From RGIG8306 sp964426655 (lineage in GTDB: Bacteria > Bacillota > Clostridia > Lachnospirales > Lachnospiraceae), in the NCBI GenBank assembly GCA_964426655.1, contig CAYRQT010000004.1, forward strand, positions 1 to 64,000: a DNA stretch of 64,000 nucleotides, written 5' to 3'. The notes under the pieces were generated by a model. That model saw only the letters and a program-made list of their open reading frames with translations, did not search any database and was not told the origin of the DNA. Below, in pieces: positions 8,854 through 18,237 of this stretch; the stretch's first letter is position 1; every line of letters begins with the position of its first letter. Position numbers and translations under genes: made by a program.

Positions 8854-10482
8854 TCATTCGTCCTCCCCTTCCAGAGAGTCCAGGTTGTAGGGAATTCTAA
8901 GGGTAAACAGGGTTCCCCGGTTTATGGCGGATTCTACTGTCAGGGAAGCGGTTTGCCCATAATAGTATTTGATACGGTTGACGGAGTTTCTAAGGCCCAA
9001 ATGGGTATTGCTCTTTTCTGTGGAAAAATCCATGGCGTTGATATGCGCCACCATTTCTGGCGCCATCCCCCGGCCATCGTCGGAAATCTGGATGGTTACC
9101 ACATGGTCTTCATACTCCGCATAGAAAATGATATGTATGATTTTTCCGGAGATCAGGGAATGCTGAATAATGTTTTCAAAAAAATTATGCAGAAGCAGAG
9201 GAGGAATGCGCATCTGGCTGATGGAAGGGTCAATCTGGTAAGATACCTGAAAGCTGTCAGGGTAATGCAGGGCTGAAATTTTCATATATTCCTGAATCAA
9301 AGCCAGTTCCTTGTCAAACATTTCCAAATCCTTTCCTGTGCGAAACATATAACGAAAATATTTGGATAGATACAGAATCAAATCCTGTGCAGAATCCATC
9401 TGCCCAGTCTGAACCAGTGTGTATAAAAAATTCAATGTGTTTAACAGAAAATGGGGGCGAATCTGAAGCTTGAGGTTATCCAGCTGCAGTTGTTTTTCCG
9501 AAAGCTCTTTATTGAGTTTTTCTATGCGCAGCTGCTTTAAAGTGGAGGCCATGTGGTTAAAAGAAGCATAAGCCTGCTGAAATTCACGGGATTTTGCAGG
9601 TACTTCAATCTGATAATTTTCATTGCCCATGACCAATTGCTGGTGGCCCTGATTTAAAACCGACAGGGGACGGGTCACATATTTTCGGAACAGGATGTAC
9701 AACACAGGGATGATCAGCAGATAGGCTAGCATGGCATTGCTGATGATCCGAATACGCAAATCAATGTTTTGCGTGATTTCAGACTTGGGAATCGATAAAT
9801 TTAAGTACAGGGAGGTGTGGCTGGATTTTACAGAAAAGGCCATGTTCTGGTTGCTTTCCTGCATGGGAGCATCGGAAAACGCCAATGTATTGTAGGAATA
9901 TGACATGATGCGGGAAATCTCAGTAATGTAAGAAGACAGGTCAATCACGGCGCCGTAACGGTAGGTCTTTTGTTCCACTGTCCTGGACAAAATCATCCTT
10001 CCCTCTATGGAAAGAAGGTGCCATTTGCCATCGGAAAGGTCTGAACTCAGCAGGACATCCATTATATCTGTACGGGTAACGGGTTTGTCGGAGCCCTTGT
10101 AAATGGGCAGGAGATCATCTTTTTTGTCCATATAGAAAAAGAGAAGATCTGCCGCATTGGAAAGGGCCAGGTTTTCATTCACAGAGTAGTAAAGCTGGGT
10201 TTTATGGTATTCATACTTCCAGTCGTCATTTTGATTAAGCATGGCAATACAGTCGGCATTGTTTTGAAGAATATTGTATAGGAAAAAATTGGTATTGCTG
10301 ATCTGGGCATCAATCAGCTCCATTTGTGTATTCAGAGGCAGATATACGGAATCAGACAGTGTGGACTGTGCATTTTTCATCACTTCGGCGGTGGTGAGCA
10401 AAGACAGCAGATTAAGGGGAAGGAGGAGGATAATTAACGCAAAAATACTTTTGACAATGAGGGGATAAGGTTTCCGTTTCAT
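8854..10482 (-). CDS. Membrane sensor histidine kinase (YesM type)
   Basis: 542 residues from ATG 10482, chosen because AAAGGAG precedes it. First membrane helix at about residues 10-30 (IVKSIFALIILLLPLNLLSLL), an extracytoplasmic sensor of about 220 residues, a second helix (ISNAMLAYLLIIPVLYILF), a HAMP-like linker, and the His_kinase domain with the phosphorylated histidine in LQIRPHFLLNTLNF. The ATPase domain shows DDGRGMAPEM and GLRNSVNRI. Partner of the regulator at 8005-8832. Expected to respond to an extracellular carbohydrate handled by the divergent importer (inference). Confidence 0.92.
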   Translation of the reverse strand: MKRKPYPLIVKSIFALIILLLPLNLLSLLTTAEVMKNAQSTLSDSVYLPLNTQMELIDAQISNTNFFLYNILQNNADCIAMLNQNDDWKYEYHKTQLYYSVNENLALSNAADLLFFYMDKKDDLLPIYKGSDKPVTRTDIMDVLLSSDLSDGKWHLLSIEGRMILSRTVEQKTYRYGAVIDLSSYITEISRIMSYSYNTLAFSDAPMQESNQNMAFSVKSSHTSLYLNLSIPKSEITQNIDLRIRIISNAMLAYLLIIPVLYILFRKYVTRPLSVLNQGHQQLVMGNENYQIEVPAKSREFQQAYASFNHMASTLKQLRIEKLNKELSEKQLQLDNLKLQIRPHFLLNTLNFLYTLVQTGQMDSAQDLILYLSKYFRYMFRTGKDLEMFDKELALIQEYMKISALHYPDSFQVSYQIDPSISQMRIPPLLLHNFFENIIQHSLISGKIIHIIFYAEYEDHVVTIQISDDGRGMAPEMVAHINAMDFSTEKSNTHLGLRNSVNRIKYYYGQTASLTVESAINRGTLFTLRIPYNLDSLEGEDE

Positions 10483-10592
10483 GGCAAAGCTCCTTTCCGG
10501 AATGTCTTCATTATAATATAGCTTTGGAAAAAAAGAAACCAAGGGGGAGAATCTGTACGAAAAAGTGAAAGTTTTGTGTCGAATACTGCATG

Positions 10593-10619
10593 TTGAATTC
10601 TTTTAGAATCATCTATAAT
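10593..10619 (+). promoter_or_regulatory. Possible promoter of the Lpl-type operon
   Basis: A perfect TATAAT (10614-10619) lies 34 bp before the binding-protein start, with a poor -35 candidate TTGAAT 15 bp upstream. A weak or badly spaced -35 fits dependence on the divergent AraC-type regulator. The rest of 10483-10652 is the shared divergent control region. Confidence 0.35.
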
Positions 10620-10652
10620 GAAAGAACAAAATAAGTTTTGGAGGGTTAGTTT

Positions 10653-12245
10653 ATGAAGAAAAGAGTAATTGCAACTTCCATGGCAGTGCTGATGGCATTT
10701 GGCCTTGCAGCCTGCGGAAAAAGTTCAGACACATCGGAGACTTCCGGGACAGCTGCAAGTGGAGAAACCACAACTGCAGCAAGTGAAGAGGAGGAGCCCT
10801 ACAACATCGTTATGCAGGTGATGACATGGGGGACGGTGCCATCCGGAATTGACGAGATTGAGGCGGCTATTAACGAAATTGTGGAACCGGAAATTGGTGT
10901 AACCGTAACGCTGAGCCCGGTGGCAGCCTGGGATTTGCAGTCAGAGAGTACGCTTGCCATTACTTCCGGTGAGAAAATGGATCTGATCTGTATTTTGCCC
11001 TATGGTAGCGGAATGGATTCTATTGCCAACTACACCAGCAAGAACATGCTGATGAATCTGAATGAGGTATATGCAGAATATGGTACGGATATTGCGGCAA
11101 ATGTTGATGAAAAAATTATGCAGCTGGGGTATCAGGGAGATAATCTGTATGCCATTCCGGTAAATGGTGTGGTGGGTGTTACCCCTACTTTTGTAGCAAG
11201 AACGGATTTACTGGACGAGCTAGGCATCACCATTGATGAAGATAAGATTTATTCTCTGGACGAACTGGAAGAAATGTTTGCAGCATATGTGGAAAAATAC
11301 GGCAGCGGCCATTATGCAGTGGCTTCCTATGGCACATATGACTTGTATAATATTTTCTATCCCACGGACAATCTGGGCACGGACGATGCCTCCGGTGTAT
11401 TGTTGGATGGAGGTCTCACAGGTAACACGACCATCGTTAATAAATTTGCCACAGATGAATATAAGGAATTTTGTTTGAGAATGCAGGATTGGTATAGCGC
11501 CGGCTATTTCTCGCCGGATGTGGTAACCATTTCAGATGGTACCACACAAACACTGGCACAAGGGAATTATCTTGGCACATTCGGCGGTATGACCCCGGGC
11601 ATTGGCTTTGAGACCATGAAAGACAACAGCGGATACGACCTGACACAAATAAAAATCGGCGAATCTTATACCACAAGCGGTATTGCTTCCATGTGTCTGT
11701 GGGCCATTCCTACCACTTGTGAAAATCCTGAAAAGACGATGGAGTTTTTAAATCTGCTTTATCAGGAAAGAGAACTGGGTGAGGACATTGATACCATCCT
11801 TTCCGTTGGACTGGAAGGCGTTGATTACAATGTTGAGGAGAGCGTTTCAGGAAGCAAAGCCATTATTTCTTACCCTGAAGGATTGAATGCTTCAACCGTA
11901 TCCTGGGGATTTACAGCACCTATCTATGGCAATCAGCTGACCATTCCTCAGTTCGCTCCGCTAACAACTGAGATTTATGATGAATATGCAAGCTACAATG
12001 AGGCTGTCCTCTCCGAAGGCTCCATGTCTGTGGCTTTTGGATATGTATACAATCCTGAAAATGTGACTACGCAGAAAGCAGCGGTCAACAGCGTAATTTC
12101 CCAGTACCAGCCCATTTTAACTTATGGAACAGTGGATGCTGAGACTGTCCTTCCAGAGTTTCTGAGTGCATTGGAAGCAGCAGGAATCAATGATGTTATC
12201 AGTGACAACCAGTCTCAGTTAGACGCATGGCTGGCAGCACAATAA
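10653..12245 (+). CDS. Oligosaccharide ABC transporter binding lipoprotein (DUF3502 type)
   Basis: 530 residues. Lipoprotein signal with lipobox LAAC (Cys21), then a Ser/Thr/Glu linker and a family-1 solute-binding domain. The C-terminal third resembles DUF3502 (INDVISDNQSQLDAWLAAQ end), typical of LplA-like proteins that pair with LplB/LplC permeases lacking their own ATPase gene. It delivers an oligosaccharide to the permeases encoded directly downstream. The substrate is not evident. Ribosome binding site TGGAGGG 7-8 nt before ATG. Confidence 0.92.
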   Translation: MKKRVIATSMAVLMAFGLAACGKSSDTSETSGTAASGETTTAASEEEEPYNIVMQVMTWGTVPSGIDEIEAAINEIVEPEIGVTVTLSPVAAWDLQSESTLAITSGEKMDLICILPYGSGMDSIANYTSKNMLMNLNEVYAEYGTDIAANVDEKIMQLGYQGDNLYAIPVNGVVGVTPTFVARTDLLDELGITIDEDKIYSLDELEEMFAAYVEKYGSGHYAVASYGTYDLYNIFYPTDNLGTDDASGVLLDGGLTGNTTIVNKFATDEYKEFCLRMQDWYSAGYFSPDVVTISDGTTQTLAQGNYLGTFGGMTPGIGFETMKDNSGYDLTQIKIGESYTTSGIASMCLWAIPTTCENPEKTMEFLNLLYQERELGEDIDTILSVGLEGVDYNVEESVSGSKAIISYPEGLNASTVSWGFTAPIYGNQLTIPQFAPLTTEIYDEYASYNEAVLSEGSMSVAFGYVYNPENVTTQKAAVNSVISQYQPILTYGTVDAETVLPEFLSALEAAGINDVISDNQSQLDAWLAAQ

Positions 12246-12294
12246 AATAACCGGTTCGGAGTTTGTTCATAACTATTTACGTTTGGAGTGAAGC

Positions 12295-13239
12295 ATGATT
12301 AAGCAAAAGGTGGACAGCAGACCCGGTAGAAGTGCAAAGAGGTGGAAGGGGTATATCCCCTTCTACCTGATGGCACTTCCGGGGATGATTTATCTGATCT
12401 GTAACAATTTTATGCCGCTATACGGTATTTTGCTGGCATTTAAAAAGCTGGATGTGACAAAAGGTATCTGGGGAAGTCCCTGGAGCGGACTGGATAATTT
12501 CAAATTTCTATTTAAGACTAGCACAGCCTTTGTGATTATCCGGAATACCATTCTGTATAATGTGGCATTTCTGGTCTTAGGCACATTAATTGCCATTACG
12601 CTGGCCATTTGCCTGAATGAGATAAAGAATAAAAAATTCTCCAAATTATACCAGAGCTTAATCCTGATTCCCTATCTGATGAGTTGGGTCATTGCCAGTT
12701 ATCTGGTGTATGCTCTGCTGGCCCAGGATGTGGGGTTGTTAAATAACTCTATTCTTAAGCCGTTGGGACTGGATACGATCAACTGGTATGGCACAAAGAA
12801 ATACTGGCCCTATATATTATTTATTTGCAACACATGGAAAAATGCTGGCTATATGATGATCATTTACTATTCCAGTATTGTCAGCATCAGCCAGGAATAT
12901 TATGAAGCAGCCATGCTGGATGGGGCAACAAAATGGCAGCAGATCAAAAAGATTACCATTCCCCTGATTAAAAACACCATTATTGTTTTGGTGGTACTCT
13001 CTTTGGGCAGAATCGCTTCCTCGGATTTTGGACTGTTCTATCAAATCCCCAGAAATTCAGGTGCCCTATACTCGGTTACCCAGACCATTGATGTCTATGT
13101 TTATAATGCCTTGATGAAAAATTATGACTTTGGCATGTCCTCTGCTGCAAGTGTATTCCAATCTATAGTGGGCTTCCTGTTTATTATGACAGCCAATTTT
13201 GTGGTTAGAAAAGTAAATAAGGAAAGTGCTTTATTCTAA
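12295..13239 (+). CDS. Sugar ABC permease, LplB/YtcP-partner type
   Basis: 314 residues with six membrane helices. Carries the EAA-type cytoplasmic loop (EYYEAAMLDGATKWQQIKKITIPLI), which contacts the shared ATPase. The N-terminal motif MALPGMIYLICNNFMPLYGILLAFK is characteristic of the LplB subfamily. No ATPase gene is in the operon; such systems use a shared MsmX-like ATPase encoded elsewhere (family knowledge). Confidence 0.93.
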   Translation: MIKQKVDSRPGRSAKRWKGYIPFYLMALPGMIYLICNNFMPLYGILLAFKKLDVTKGIWGSPWSGLDNFKFLFKTSTAFVIIRNTILYNVAFLVLGTLIAITLAICLNEIKNKKFSKLYQSLILIPYLMSWVIASYLVYALLAQDVGLLNNSILKPLGLDTINWYGTKKYWPYILFICNTWKNAGYMMIIYYSSIVSISQEYYEAAMLDGATKWQQIKKITIPLIKNTIIVLVVLSLGRIASSDFGLFYQIPRNSGALYSVTQTIDVYVYNALMKNYDFGMSSAASVFQSIVGFLFIMTANFVVRKVNKESALF

Positions 13240-13249
13240 GGAGGATGAT

Positions 13250-14140
13250 ATGAAAAGCAGAGACACATTAAAATGGAAAGTGATTTCCAATAGCGTCATG
13301 ATTGTTTTCTCACTGGCAGCTGTACTTCCTTTCATTTTGCTGGTGGTGGCTTCCATTACAAAGGAAAGTGTGGTCATGACCGATGGGTACAGTTTTTTTC
13401 CCAAAGCCATTGATTTTGCGGCATATAAATACATTTTGTCAAAAGCTGCCGTATTAGGTAGAGGCTATTTTAATACCTTTCTGGTGACAGCAATCGGCAC
13501 CGGCCTGAGCATGATCATTACCAGTATGTTTGCATATGCTTTGGCCAATGATAATCTGCCGGGGGTAAGGCTACTTAATTTTCTATGTATTTTCACCATG
13601 CTGTTCAGTGGCGGGCAGGTGGCCAGTTACTATATCTGGAGCACGGTGTTTAACATCAGGGATACCATCTGGGCACTGATTTTGCCAAATCTTCTATTAA
13701 ATGCTTTTAATGTGGTATTGGTGAAAAATTATTATAAATTCAGCATACCGGAGTCCATAAAAGAATCTGCCCGTATAGACGGATGCAGTGAATTTGGAAT
13801 TTTCTGGAAAATTATTATGCCACTGTCCGTTCCCATTAATGTGACCATTGGGCTGATGACTGGCCTTGTGTACTGGAATGACTGGACAAATGGGTTGTAT
13901 TACCTGACTTCCCGAAACGGAAGCGTATATTATACGATCCAGATTATTCTTAACCAGATTAATGACAATATTGCGTGGCTTGCCAATAGTACCAGTGTAA
14001 CAGGCACGGGAGGGCAGTTCCCCACAACCACAGCCAGAATGGCCATTGCCGTAATAGGGATTCTGCCCATAATGATCATTTATCCCTTCCTTCAGAAATA
14101 TTTTGTGAAGGGCATTACAATTGGTGCAGTAAAAGAGTAA
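13250..14140 (+). CDS. Sugar ABC permease, LplC/YtcP type
   Basis: 296 residues from ATG 13250, preceded by AAGGAGG with 3-nt spacing; upstream in-frame codons overlap the previous gene and are less likely. Six helices and an EAA loop (ESARIDGCSEFGIFWKIIMPLS). The typical C-terminal end KYFVKGITIGAVKE matches the LplC/YtcP subfamily. It pairs with the preceding permease. Confidence 0.93.
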   Translation: MKSRDTLKWKVISNSVMIVFSLAAVLPFILLVVASITKESVVMTDGYSFFPKAIDFAAYKYILSKAAVLGRGYFNTFLVTAIGTGLSMIITSMFAYALANDNLPGVRLLNFLCIFTMLFSGGQVASYYIWSTVFNIRDTIWALILPNLLLNAFNVVLVKNYYKFSIPESIKESARIDGCSEFGIFWKIIMPLSVPINVTIGLMTGLVYWNDWTNGLYYLTSRNGSVYYTIQIILNQINDNIAWLANSTSVTGTGGQFPTTTARMAIAVIGILPIMIIYPFLQKYFVKGITIGAVKE

Positions 14141-14164
14141 ACAAAGGCATAAAAGGAGAGAAAA

Positions 14165-14998
14165 ATGACCGTTGCAGAAGTGATTTCCGGTGTGATCCGG
14201 AAAACAGGGGCCGTGCCCATCCCGGAGGAAAAAACCTGTGATCGACTTATAGCAGGCAGCCTGGATACACAGGTAAAAAAAATCGCGGTGACCTTCATGG
14301 CCACAGTGGATGTCATTCGCCAGGCAGCCCGGGAAGGCGTTAACCTGATTATTACCCATGAACCCACCTGGTTCACAGGAGAAGACTCTCCTGAATGGCT
14401 GGCAGATGATCCGGTTTATGTGCAGAAAAAGGCGTTGCTGGATAAATATCAGATTGCCGTTTGGCGTTTTCATGATCATATGCATATGGGAACGGAGGAC
14501 GGTATTTATCGGGGATTTGAAGAGGAATTCGGTTGGAGGAATTATAGAATTCCCATGCCGGCATCGGACGATTTCCTGGATAAATTTGGCGCTGCTTACG
14601 AGATTCCGGCAATTTCTCTGGCAAAGCTTTGCCAGTTCTTTAAAGAAAAGAGTCAGATGCAGGTGGTGCAGATTGTAGGCAATCCTGAAATGCAGGTGAA
14701 GCGAGTGGGTGTGCTGGTCGGTGGCGGAAGCCTGGGACTGGGGATAGAAAATCTGCCCATGCGGTATATGCAAAAGCACCGGCTGGATCTGGCTATCTGC
14801 GGAGATATTACAGAATGGACATTAACAGCTTATATTCGGGACGCCTCTCAGCTGGGACTGAACAAGGCTATGCTGGTGCTTGGGCATGAAAGAAGCGAGG
14901 AACCAGGAATGAAGCACATGCCAGCGTGGATGTCCTCCATAACCGGAGAGATAGAAGTTAAATTTATTGATGCTGGAGAGCCTTTTTTGTATCTGTAA
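14165..14998 (+). CDS. Nif3-like dinuclear-metal protein
   Basis: 277 residues of the NIF3/DUF34 family. Metal-site motifs are visible: LIITHEPTWF, RFHDHMHMG, CGDITEWT and LGHERSEEPG. The family is often labelled GTP cyclohydrolase I type 2 but its reaction is unsettled. This member lacks the long insertion domain and belongs to a shorter branch found next to sugar-uptake genes. It starts 24 bp after the permease behind AAAGGAGAG, so it is part of the transporter operon, suggesting a role in handling the imported compound (inference). Confidence 0.8.
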   Translation: MTVAEVISGVIRKTGAVPIPEEKTCDRLIAGSLDTQVKKIAVTFMATVDVIRQAAREGVNLIITHEPTWFTGEDSPEWLADDPVYVQKKALLDKYQIAVWRFHDHMHMGTEDGIYRGFEEEFGWRNYRIPMPASDDFLDKFGAAYEIPAISLAKLCQFFKEKSQMQVVQIVGNPEMQVKRVGVLVGGGSLGLGIENLPMRYMQKHRLDLAICGDITEWTLTAYIRDASQLGLNKAMLVLGHERSEEPGMKHMPAWMSSITGEIEVKFIDAGEPFLYL

Positions 14999-15011
14999 AA
15001 AGGAGGAAGAA

Positions 15012-15812
15012 ATGGCCTTATTTCAAGTCAATTATTTTTCCCAGGCACTCATGCGCCTAACCACATTTCATATGTTCCTTCCCAATGATTTTTCTGAAGA
15101 GATGGTGAAAGAGAACCCTTGCTATGACAGACCGCCTAAAATGCTGCTTTTGTTGCATGGATATTCCGGAAATACCTTTGACTGGATGCTGGGCAGTCTG
15201 GCGCAGGCGCTTTCTTTAAAATATAATCTGGTCATGATTCTGCCTTCCGGAGAAAATAGCTTTTATCTGAACGGAAAGGGGACCGGAAGAGCATATGGGC
15301 AATTTGTGGGAGAAGAATTGCCCATATATGTGGCAAAGACATTTTCACTTTCCGTTGAAAAGGAAAATGTCTATGCTGGAGGGTATTCCATGGGGGGATT
15401 TGGTGCCATTCACACAGCGCTTGCTTATCCAAATCGGTTTCAGGCTGCGTTTGCACTTTCTCCTGCCCTGGTTACGGACAGCTTGTCGGACATGAAGCCA
15501 GGGGAGCATAACGGGATGGCGGATTATGAGTATTACACCGCAGTTTTTGGAAATTTGAAGGAATTGGACATTAGTGAAAACAACCCCAAAGTGCTTCTGG
15601 AAAAGAACCGTCAGGAAGGCAGGAAAAATCCGCCGATTTATATGGCTTGCGGTACCGAAGATTTCCTGCTGGAGACCAATCGGGATTTTGCAGCATTTCT
15701 GAAAGAAAAAGGAGCAGACTATGTTTATCAGGAAGGACCGGGGATTCATGACTGGAATTTCTGGAACCGATTTCTGGAACCGGCTGTTCAGTGGATGCTG
15801 GAGGTAAAATAA
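15012..15812 (+). CDS. Esterase, EstA/S-formylglutathione-hydrolase-like
   Basis: 266 residues from ATG 15012 behind AAAGGAGGAAG. Alpha/beta hydrolase of the tributyrin-esterase/esterase D group: LLLLHGYSGNTFDW at the oxyanion hole, nucleophile GGYSMGGFGA, acid CGTEDFLLE and histidine GIHDWNFW. No signal peptide, so it acts in the cytoplasm. Last gene of the importer operon; removal of acetyl or acyl groups from the imported oligosaccharide is a reasonable guess. Confidence 0.85.
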   Translation: MALFQVNYFSQALMRLTTFHMFLPNDFSEEMVKENPCYDRPPKMLLLLHGYSGNTFDWMLGSLAQALSLKYNLVMILPSGENSFYLNGKGTGRAYGQFVGEELPIYVAKTFSLSVEKENVYAGGYSMGGFGAIHTALAYPNRFQAAFALSPALVTDSLSDMKPGEHNGMADYEYYTAVFGNLKELDISENNPKVLLEKNRQEGRKNPPIYMACGTEDFLLETNRDFAAFLKEKGADYVYQEGPGIHDWNFWNRFLEPAVQWMLEVK

Positions 15813-15817
15813 GGATT

Positions 15818-15849
15818 ACAGGAGGGATAAAGAGCCCTCCTGTTTTTTT
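15818..15849 (+). terminator. Terminator of the oligosaccharide operon
   Basis: A perfect stem ACAGGAGGG/CCCTCCTGT with an 8-nt loop and a run of seven T directly after. Ends the 10653-15812 transcription unit. Confidence 0.92.
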
Positions 15850-15947
15850 GCATATTTTGGAGACAGAGATAAATCGTTCCGGCAGGGTTGCACCTAAAGT
15901 GAAAATGCAATAGAATGGAAGATATTATGAAAAGGGAGGTCAATGGC

Positions 15948-16463
15948 TTGAAGGTACTGGTGGTAGTGGATATGCAAAATGATTTTATTGATGGTGCACT
16001 TGGCACAAAAGAGGCGGAACGCATTGTTGCACCGGTTATTGAAAAAATCAGAACGTTTGATGGTATTGTGTTAGCAACCCGTGACACCCATTCTCCTGAC
16101 TATCTGGAAACACAGGAAGGAAATAAACTTCCGGTAGTGTGTTGTGTAAAAGGGACATCCGGGTGGGAAATTCAGCAGGATATTGGGGCCCTGCTTACAG
16201 AAGCCCCTATCGATAAAAATACCTTTGGAAGCTATGCGCTTGCAGAGAAATTACAGAAAATGCAGGAAGAAGACCCTATTGAAAGTATTACATTGGTTGG
16301 CCTGTGTACAGACATCTGTGTCATCTCCAATGCGATGGTGATCAAGGCATTTCTTCCGGAAATCCCCCTCATTGTAGACAGCCATTGCTGTGCCGGTGTT
16401 AGCCCGGAAAGTCATGAGCGGGCGTTGGAGGCCATGGCTGTTTGCCAGGTGCAGATTGTCTGA
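15948..16463 (+). CDS. Isochorismatase-family cysteine hydrolase (nicotinamidase-like)
   Basis: 171 residues from TTG 15948, chosen because GGGAGG is 9-14 nt upstream and the protein then begins with the family's first strand (KVLVVVDMQNDF). An ATG at 15915 would add 11 residues. Catalytic triad visible: Asp in VVVDMQNDF, Lys in IDKNTFGS and Cys in GLCTDICV. The family hydrolyses amides such as nicotinamide or ureidoacrylate-like compounds; the exact substrate is not clear. First gene of a compact operon running to 20942. Confidence 0.87.
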   Translation: MKVLVVVDMQNDFIDGALGTKEAERIVAPVIEKIRTFDGIVLATRDTHSPDYLETQEGNKLPVVCCVKGTSGWEIQQDIGALLTEAPIDKNTFGSYALAEKLQKMQEEDPIESITLVGLCTDICVISNAMVIKAFLPEIPLIVDSHCCAGVSPESHERALEAMAVCQVQIV

Positions 16464-16473
16464 TAACGGAAAA

Positions 16474-16809
16474 ATGAAAAAGCCTATGGATGTGGAAAAA
16501 AAGCGTCGTCAGGAAATGCTGGTGATGGAAAAAATGGTACATATATACTGTCGGGGGAAGCATAAAACCTACGGCGGTAAGCTGTGTGCAGCGTGCGAAT
16601 CCTTACTGGAATATGGGCAGAGCAGAACGGCAAAGTGCCCACGCATGGCGGAAAAAACCTTTTGCAGTCAGTGTCCGCGGCCATGCTATCAACCGGAAAT
16701 GCAGGAATACATTCGCCGTGTCATGAAGTATGCGGGGCCAAGGATGCTTTTGCATAATCCTGTACTGGTCTGGAAGCATTTTGCAGCAGGAAGGGTGAGA
16801 AAAAAATGA
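16474..16809 (+). CDS. YgbA-like protein (nitrous-oxide-stimulated promoter family)
   Basis: 111 residues. Matches the PF11756 family by its cysteine layout: YCRGKH, LCAACESLLEYG, KCPRM, TFCSQCPRPCYQPEM, and the YAGPRMLLHNPVL end. Eight conserved cysteines suggest a metal or Fe-S site. E. coli YgbA is linked to nitrosative stress recovery; the function here is unproven. Starts 11 bp after the isochorismatase gene and overlaps the next gene by 4 bp (ATGA), implying translational coupling. Confidence 0.8.
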   Translation: MKKPMDVEKKRRQEMLVMEKMVHIYCRGKHKTYGGKLCAACESLLEYGQSRTAKCPRMAEKTFCSQCPRPCYQPEMQEYIRRVMKYAGPRMLLHNPVLVWKHFAAGRVRKK

Positions 16810-17462
16810 AGATTAAGGTCAACGGCACAGAGATTTTTTATGAGAAGACAGGCAGTGGAGCACCGGTGCTCCTGCTGCACGGAAATGGGGAGGACCACAC
16901 CATTTTTGACCCACTTGTCCGAAAAATGAGCAAAGAGTATACGCTTTATTGTCCGGACAGCCGCAATCATGGCAGGAGTGAAAAAACAGCTCAATATAGT
17001 TACCAGGTCATGGCGGAGGACATGGAAAATATGCTTCTCAAGCTAAATACAGGCCCGGTCTACCTGTTGGGATTTAGCGATGGTGCCATCATTGGCCTTC
17101 TGCTGGCCATGCGAGCTCCGGCACTACTCAGAAAAATGATGCTTCTGGGAGTAAATTGTATGCCGGAAGATTTAAAGCCTCAGGTGCGGGAGGCATTGCA
17201 GGAACAATATCAAAAAACAGGAGCCCCTCTTTTGCGTCTTATGCTGGAAGAGCCCCACATTGAAATGGAAGATGTTGCCCGCATTCATCTGCCCACATAC
17301 ATTATTGGAGGAGAGCAGGATGTGGTGGAGCCTGCCTGTTTTGCGCGGCTTCATGAGAATATTCCGGACAGCCGGCTGGCCATTCTGGAGGGAGAAGGGC
17401 ATGACACCTATATTGTGGGAAAAGACACCTTATGGCCGTTAATCCACGATTTTTTTCATTAA
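16806..17462 (+). CDS. Alpha/beta hydrolase (enol-lactonase-like)
   Basis: 218 residues. N-terminal strand and HG oxyanion motif (VLLLHGNGEDH), nucleophile GFSDGA, acid GGEQDVV and histidine EGEGHDTY. Belongs to the small hydrolase group often labelled 3-oxoadipate enol-lactonase-like; substrate unknown. Translationally coupled to the YgbA-like gene through an ATGA overlap. Confidence 0.87.
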   Translation: MKIKVNGTEIFYEKTGSGAPVLLLHGNGEDHTIFDPLVRKMSKEYTLYCPDSRNHGRSEKTAQYSYQVMAEDMENMLLKLNTGPVYLLGFSDGAIIGLLLAMRAPALLRKMMLLGVNCMPEDLKPQVREALQEQYQKTGAPLLRLMLEEPHIEMEDVARIHLPTYIIGGEQDVVEPACFARLHENIPDSRLAILEGEGHDTYIVGKDTLWPLIHDFFH

Positions 17463-17490
17463 GACTAGAATATATGTACGCGGAGGAAAA

Positions 17491-18222
17491 ATGAGACTAC
17501 TAATTATACGGCACGCAGATCCGGATTATAAAATAGATTCCCTGACGGAGACGGGGTGGAAAGAAGCAGCTTTGCTGGCAGATCGAATCAGCACACTGGA
17601 TGTAAAGGATTTTTATGTCTCTCCACTGGGACGAGCAAGGGATACGGCCTCACTGACATTGAAAAAAATGGGAAGAGAGGCACAGGTTTGCCCATGGCTG
17701 CGGGAATTTGCAGCTAAAATTCATAAGCCGGGGGAAGAACAGGAAAGTCATGTGGTCTGGGACTGGCTGCCTGGTACATGGACACAGGAAGAGGACTACT
17801 TTGACAAGGAGCGATGGTTGCTTCCGGCGCCCATGGCAAAAGGAAATGTAAAGGAGGAATACCATTGGGTGATTACGTCCTTTGATCAGTTGCTGGCTGA
17901 GCATGGATATGTAAGAGAAGGGTACAATTATCAGGCGGTCAGGGCCAATGAGGACACATTGGTGTTCTTTTGCCACTTTGGCGTAGAGTGCGTATTGCTT
18001 AGTCATTTGCTGCATATTTCCCCGCTGGTTCTGTGGCAGGGACTCTGTGCGGCACCTTCGTCGGTGACCACCCTGATTACGGAGGAACGCAGAGAGGGCA
18101 CAGCGGCTTTCCGGATGTCTGCTTTTGCAGATGTCTCACATCTGTATAAAGGGGGAAGAGAGCCTTCATTTGCAGCCCGTTTCTGTGAAATATTTAGCCG
18201 AATGGACCAAAGACACGATTAA
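17491..18222 (+). CDS. Histidine phosphatase family protein (phosphoglycerate-mutase-like)
   Basis: 243 residues. Starts MRLLIIRHADPDY, with the phospho-acceptor histidine in RHA and a second conserved region FYVSPLGRARDTASL. A further histidine is in FFCHFGVECVLLSHL. These residues define the cobC/PhoE branch. Likely a phosphatase of unknown substrate. GCGGAGG precedes the ATG. Confidence 0.87.
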   Translation: MRLLIIRHADPDYKIDSLTETGWKEAALLADRISTLDVKDFYVSPLGRARDTASLTLKKMGREAQVCPWLREFAAKIHKPGEEQESHVVWDWLPGTWTQEEDYFDKERWLLPAPMAKGNVKEEYHWVITSFDQLLAEHGYVREGYNYQAVRANEDTLVFFCHFGVECVLLSHLLHISPLVLWQGLCAAPSSVTTLITEERREGTAAFRMSAFADVSHLYKGGREPSFAARFCEIFSRMDQRHD

Positions 18223-18237
18223 AAAGGAGGAAAACAT

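Noticed and set aside
13697..14779. A 360-codon open frame on the minus strand
   Set aside because: It is antisense to a clear ABC permease and the Nif3-like gene, has a composition unlike a protein family (His/Cys/Asn rich), and has no start signals.
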